The notes below the pieces were generated by a model. That model was not told where the DNA came from and ran no database searches. It saw nothing but the letters and a program-made list of their open reading frames with translations. From a virus: a DNA stretch of 23,653 nt. The stretch spans positions 1 to 23,653 of the IMG/VR virus record IMGVR_UViG_3300027777_000149; one strand, given 5' to 3'. Made by a program: the position numbers and the translations under genes. This document shows, in pieces, positions 21,179 to 23,653 of this stretch; positions within the stretch are counted from its first letter, which is position 1; every line of letters starts with the position of its first letter.

Positions 21179-21679
21179 TTATACATGGTGTGTGAAATAT
21201 AAATCTTCAGCCTTTTTTCTAGCCTCAACCGCTTCTTCTGCTGTTGAATAATAACCCAAATGTTTAGTTTGATAATTATGTGTAATAGTTGCAGACCAAG
21301 GTTTTTCTTTTAATCTATTTTCACATCTAACGCCACGATAACCTGATGTATTGTTTTTTAACCTATACATATTTTCACTATTTTGTTTTTGAGTTGCCAA
21401 TCTCAAATTAACAGGTCGATTATCGTGTCTTATTCGATTTATATGGTCTATTTGTAATAAAGGTAATGCTCCGTAAACATAAAGCCACATTAATCTATGA
21501 CCTAAGTAATCTTTTTGGTCAATTCCAGTTATTAAATAACCTTGTAAATTAATATTACCAGCCTGTTGACCTTTTTTAGCCTTACCGCCCATTGTGTGTT
21601 TCCAAATAAAAATTCCTTTTTCAGTATCAATATCTAGCAACTCACACAATCTATCCCGTGTTAAAATTTTTTCAGCCAT
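21179..21679 (-). CDS. HNH homing endonuclease with AP2 DNA-binding domain
   Basis: This is a 166-residue protein from the ATG at 21679 (AAAGGA lies 7 bases before it; a longer frame to 21763 is open but runs through the hairpin). The HNH core is LGHRLMWLYVYGALPLLQID, HINRIRHDNRPVNLRLATQK, then QNSENMYRLKNNTSG; the C-terminal AP2 domain is GYRGVRCENRLKEKPWSATI followed by HLGYYSTAEEAVEARKKAED. Such free-standing endonucleases cut DNA at sites lacking the gene and so spread by repair. It is inserted between a coiled-coil gene and the lipoprotein gene, with no evident link to lysis. Composition is AT-richer than its neighbours. Confidence 0.9.
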   Translation of the reverse strand: MAEKILTRDRLCELLDIDTEKGIFIWKHTMGGKAKKGQQAGNINLQGYLITGIDQKDYLGHRLMWLYVYGALPLLQIDHINRIRHDNRPVNLRLATQKQNSENMYRLKNNTSGYRGVRCENRLKEKPWSATITHNYQTKHLGYYSTAEEAVEARKKAEDLYFTHHV

Positions 21680-21705
21680 TTGATGTCCTTTCATCATATT
21701 GGTTA

Positions 21706-21739
21706 GAGATGCCAATCGGTTACAGCCGTTTGGTGTCTC
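21706..21739. repeat. Long hairpin upstream of the HNH gene
   Basis: On the plus strand the arms GAGATGCCAA and TTGGTGTCTC pair over 10 positions (two G-U wobbles), then CGG pairs with CCG inside around the loop TTACAG. On the minus, gene-sense strand the same two positions become C-A and A-C mismatches. The element lies 27 bases before the HNH start codon. Possible roles are an RNA structure associated with homing, or a cleavage-site remnant. Confidence 0.6.
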
Positions 21740-21808
21740 GAATTTTAACTCAAATGCTGACATTATGTGTCTTCGCAGGCCACTAGCAATAACAAAATCA
21801 ACAGATAT

Positions 21809-21979
21809 TTACTCATCTTTCTCAACCTTTCTATCAACTTTACGTCTCAGAACTTCAACCTTTTTCATCTCTGCCTGAACCTCTTTTTGAGTCTGTTTAA
21901 CATCCAAATACACACTCGTAATCAACGGCAATATGATTACAAAAACAAACGCACAGATGATAATTATTACTAAATTCAT
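21809..21979 (-). CDS. Small membrane protein with short coiled coil
   Basis: This is a 56-residue protein from the ATG at 21979 (GGTGG lies upstream): MNLVIIIICAFVFVIILPLI is a transmembrane segment, followed by a charged heptad region VKQTQKEVQAEMKKVEVLRR. One membrane span plus a short coiled coil fits a small inner-membrane partner of the larger protein encoded just upstream, which also ends in a membrane segment. The two genes are separated by only two bases. Function is unknown; it is not the spanin, which is found elsewhere. Confidence 0.7.
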   Translation of the reverse strand: MNLVIIIICAFVFVIILPLITSVYLDVKQTQKEVQAEMKKVEVLRRKVDRKVEKDE

Positions 21980-21981
21980 TC

Positions 21982-22659
21982 TTACCACCCATATCGAACC
22001 TTTCTGTCTAACACGATAACCCACCAAGTAAACGCCAAAGCTGAAAATACAAAGAAAACAGCAACAAAATATATCAAGTTATCTTGAATCTTTGATGTCA
22101 TCTCGTCTTGCTTGCGTTTGGCCTCCCGTCTTTTCTTCTCAATCTTTGCCCTAGCATGGTCTTGCTCATGGGTAATCTGCACCTTCATGTGGTGACATTT
22201 GCTAAACAATGCTCCCAGTTCAGGAGGACTGTTGTAAATCATCTCCCATTGAACTTGCTCTGCCAACTTGTCCATCTGCTCTTGAACCAAGACCCTTTGA
22301 AGTGCTGACTCCATAAGGTTTTGGTCAGGGTCATAGACTGTTTTAGACTTTTCTTCTTCGTTTCTAATGTACTTAGACAATTGTTCTTGAAGGCGGAACA
22401 ACTTAGACAGATTTGTTGCCAACTCTGCATAAACTGTATTTTCATCAATAACAGGCTGATGCTTCTTTCCCTTTGGTTGCTCAACAGGGACTTCAACTTG
22501 GATTTCAACCTTTTTCTTGAACATTCCAAAGAATCCACCCACTTCTTTAGTGATGGTCTTAACTTCGTTAAATGTCTTTTGAGCATCGGCAACAGTACCT
22601 TTGACTTGCTTATAAAGTTCACAACCTTTTCGAATAGCCGCCACACAGCCATTCGCCAT
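21982..22659 (-). CDS. Coiled-coil protein with C-terminal membrane anchor
   Basis: This is a 225-residue protein from the first ATG (22659). A better-placed start may be the ATT at 22683, which adds IDPLTILA and sits 6 bases after AGGAG. The protein has an N-terminal hydrophobic/helical part (ANGCVAAIRKGCELYKQVKG), a central charged helical region with LSKLFRLQEQLSKYIRNEEE, a long basic coiled coil (ARAKIEKKRREAKRKQDEMT) and one C-terminal transmembrane segment (LIYFVAVFFVFSALAFTWWV). Proteins of the 'IDPLT... GCELYK' type are known in marine and freshwater phages without assigned function. It follows the virion-type gene, so it may be a late, envelope-facing protein. Confidence 0.7.
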   Translation of the reverse strand: MANGCVAAIRKGCELYKQVKGTVADAQKTFNEVKTITKEVGGFFGMFKKKVEIQVEVPVEQPKGKKHQPVIDENTVYAELATNLSKLFRLQEQLSKYIRNEEEKSKTVYDPDQNLMESALQRVLVQEQMDKLAEQVQWEMIYNSPPELGALFSKCHHMKVQITHEQDHARAKIEKKRREAKRKQDEMTSKIQDNLIYFVAVFFVFSALAFTWWVIVLDRKVRYGW

Positions 22660-22692
22660 TGCAAGGATGGTAAGCGGGTCAATAGGTCACTC

Positions 22693-23653
22693 CTACTGTA
22701 CAGGTTGTGCTTGAGGTGCTGTATCCCAATTGATAGGGGCAACTGAAGGCTGAGATGATGGTTGATAGGCTTGTGATTTTCCAGTAGTAAATTGGTTAAC
22801 TTCATTTAAATATTCATTGTCAATAATGCCTGACTTGTTAAGCATATCTGCAATTTTCCCTGAAACTGCGCCCATGTATTTTGGATTTTTTTGACCTTTT
22901 GAAATCATAGCCAAAGCATCCATTGCATCTTTGTTTGTCAATGCTTTACTAATAAACTTTGGAGTTAAATATAAAGCACCAATTGTGGCAATACTTTCAG
23001 GTAAATTAATTTGACTTTGAACAGAATTAGGCAATGTTAAATATGCACCTACTGCCGTTGCTGTGGTTGCTCCAGCAGACACCAATCTTGTTCTTAAAGC
23101 AGTAGTTCCACCTTCTTCTTCAAGACCATATTTGGCGGCATTTGCAATATCAGTCAATTGTTTTTTAGTAGTTGCATCCCTAAATAAATAATCAAATCCT
23201 TCTTTAAATGTTTTGTCTTCCATTTTTTTAGTAAAGTTTGTTACACCTTCAGGAGAACCAAACATTTTATTTATGTAACCATATTGCAATTCTTGGATAA
23301 GACCTTTGCTTTGATTAGCAGGCAAATACTTTTGCATTTCTCTAACTGCTTTAGCAACATCTTGTATTCTTTCAGGTCTATTTATATCAAATAAATATTC
23401 TCCAACAGCAGAAGGCTCAGATTTAAGAGCAGTTCTCATTGCTCCACCATAAAGTCCTTCCATTGCGCTACCATAGGCATTTTGAGCATCCCAATAGTTT
23501 TTAAGAAGGTCATTGTTTTTAATGTTTGCTTCAGTAGTAGGCAAATTCATTTTTGACAACGATTCAATATTGTATGTTTGAAATTGGCCTGTACGCAATC
23601 CTGCTGGTTGGTCAATACCGCCAACTAAACCTAACTGCCTTGCTTTTGCTTTT
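22693..23653 (-). CDS. C-terminal part of a large protein, possibly virion/ejection
   Basis: The frame is open at the right edge, so at least 319 C-terminal residues are visible and the N-terminus is outside. The sequence has Ala/Lys-rich helices (IQDVAKAVREMQKYLPANQS, YGYINKMFGSPEGVTNF), a small hydrophobic stretch (SAGATTATAVGAYLTL), KQLTDIANAAKYGL and a Pro/Gln-rich C-terminus (QAYQPSSQPSVAPINWD). The helical, low-complexity character and the position upstream of late membrane and lysis genes fit an internal or ejection protein, or a very long polyvalent protein. No enzymatic motif is visible in this part. Assignment beyond 'large late protein' is guesswork. Confidence 0.6.
   Translation of the reverse strand, partial: KAKARQLGLVGGIDQPAGLRTGQFQTYNIESLSKMNLPTTEANIKNNDLLKNYWDAQNAYGSAMEGLYGGAMRTALKSEPSAVGEYLFDINRPERIQDVAKAVREMQKYLPANQSKGLIQELQYGYINKMFGSPEGVTNFTKKMEDKTFKEGFDYLFRDATTKKQLTDIANAAKYGLEEEGGTTALRTRLVSAGATTATAVGAYLTLPNSVQSQINLPESIATIGALYLTPKFISKALTNKDAMDALAMISKGQKNPKYMGAVSGKIADMLNKSGIIDNEYLNEVNQFTTGKSQAYQPSSQPSVAPINWDTAPQAQPVQ

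Noticed and set aside
21680-21763. Longer HNH protein starting at 21763
   Set aside because: The extra 28 codons translate the hairpin region, while the ATG at 21679 has a correctly spaced AAAGGA. The shorter protein matches the usual HNH-AP2 length.
22239-22805. Alternative-frame proteins of 188 (minus) and 141 (plus, 22321-22746) codons
   Set aside because: They lie over the coiled-coil gene and the end of the large late gene, with Leu/Lys/Ser-biased composition typical of shadow frames and no start signals.

Overview
The window is part of a tailed double-stranded DNA phage (or prophage) genome. The evidence is an adjacent small terminase candidate, large terminase and portal, several fibre-type proteins, a lysis cassette with embedded Rz/Rz1 spanins, and a phage recombination set (ERF annealing protein, YqaJ exonuclease, RuvC-type resolvase). 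Base composition is AT-leaning (roughly 40% GC by eye). The genes use ordinary Shine-Dalgarno signals and the lipoproteins have normal lipoboxes, so the host is a Gram-negative bacterium, probably a proteobacterium. The sequence alone does not identify the host. The portal looks podovirus/P22-like, but the morphology is an inference. No integrase, repressor of a known family, capsid gene, DNA polymerase or helicase is visible here.

Layout from left to right. (1) 1-10020, minus strand, packaging and adsorption. Read in transcription order, it runs TerS candidate, TerL, portal, a long fibre with a coiled coil and collagen-like stretch, three tandem paralogous glycine-rich proteins, a small Trp-rich protein, and a DUF6321-type protein cut by the window edge. 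Most junctions overlap or touch, which points to one operon. (2) 10021-10825, a ~0.8 kb control region with no convincing gene. It holds back-to-back promoter candidates over a small palindrome, paired hairpins, a tandem array of palindromic 15-mers, a 23-bp palindrome very like a Fur box, and a pair of spaced direct repeats. (3) 10826-12325, plus strand: a tiny membrane peptide, a shortened DnaN-type sliding clamp and two small proteins. Two of these genes share a duplicated, apparently structured leader. A clear terminator at 12346 ends the block. (4) 12479-14460, minus strand: a DUF1376 replication protein with a heptamer array inside its gene, three small proteins, a RuvC-like resolvase and a small protein, all overlapping. 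(5) 14587-18419, plus strand: a run of small early genes, then ERF, YqaJ exonuclease, an SSB-like protein, a winged-helix protein, a small membrane peptide and an extremely acidic protein. It ends in a strong hairpin at 18423. (6) 18447-23653, minus strand: a large virion-type protein cut by the right edge, coiled-coil/membrane proteins, an HNH-AP2 homing endonuclease with a striking upstream hairpin, a lipoprotein, a holin-like membrane protein, Rz/Rz1, a GH19 endolysin and a metallophosphoesterase.

How the parts fit. The early plus-strand genes appear to supply recombination functions (exonuclease, annealing protein, SSB-like protein). A host-polymerase accessory (the clamp) and a DUF1376 initiator carrying its own candidate iterons add replication functions. 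Replication otherwise seems to depend on host enzymes. The resolvase would clear branched DNA before TerS/TerL package it through the portal. The fibre and glycine-rich cluster is the likely adsorption module, and the holin candidate, endolysin and spanins would lyse the three envelope layers. The most interesting parts are the control region with the Fur-box-like palindrome, the duplicated structured leader, the shortened clamp, the heptamer array inside the initiator gene, the glycine-rich triplication and the HNH-linked hairpin.
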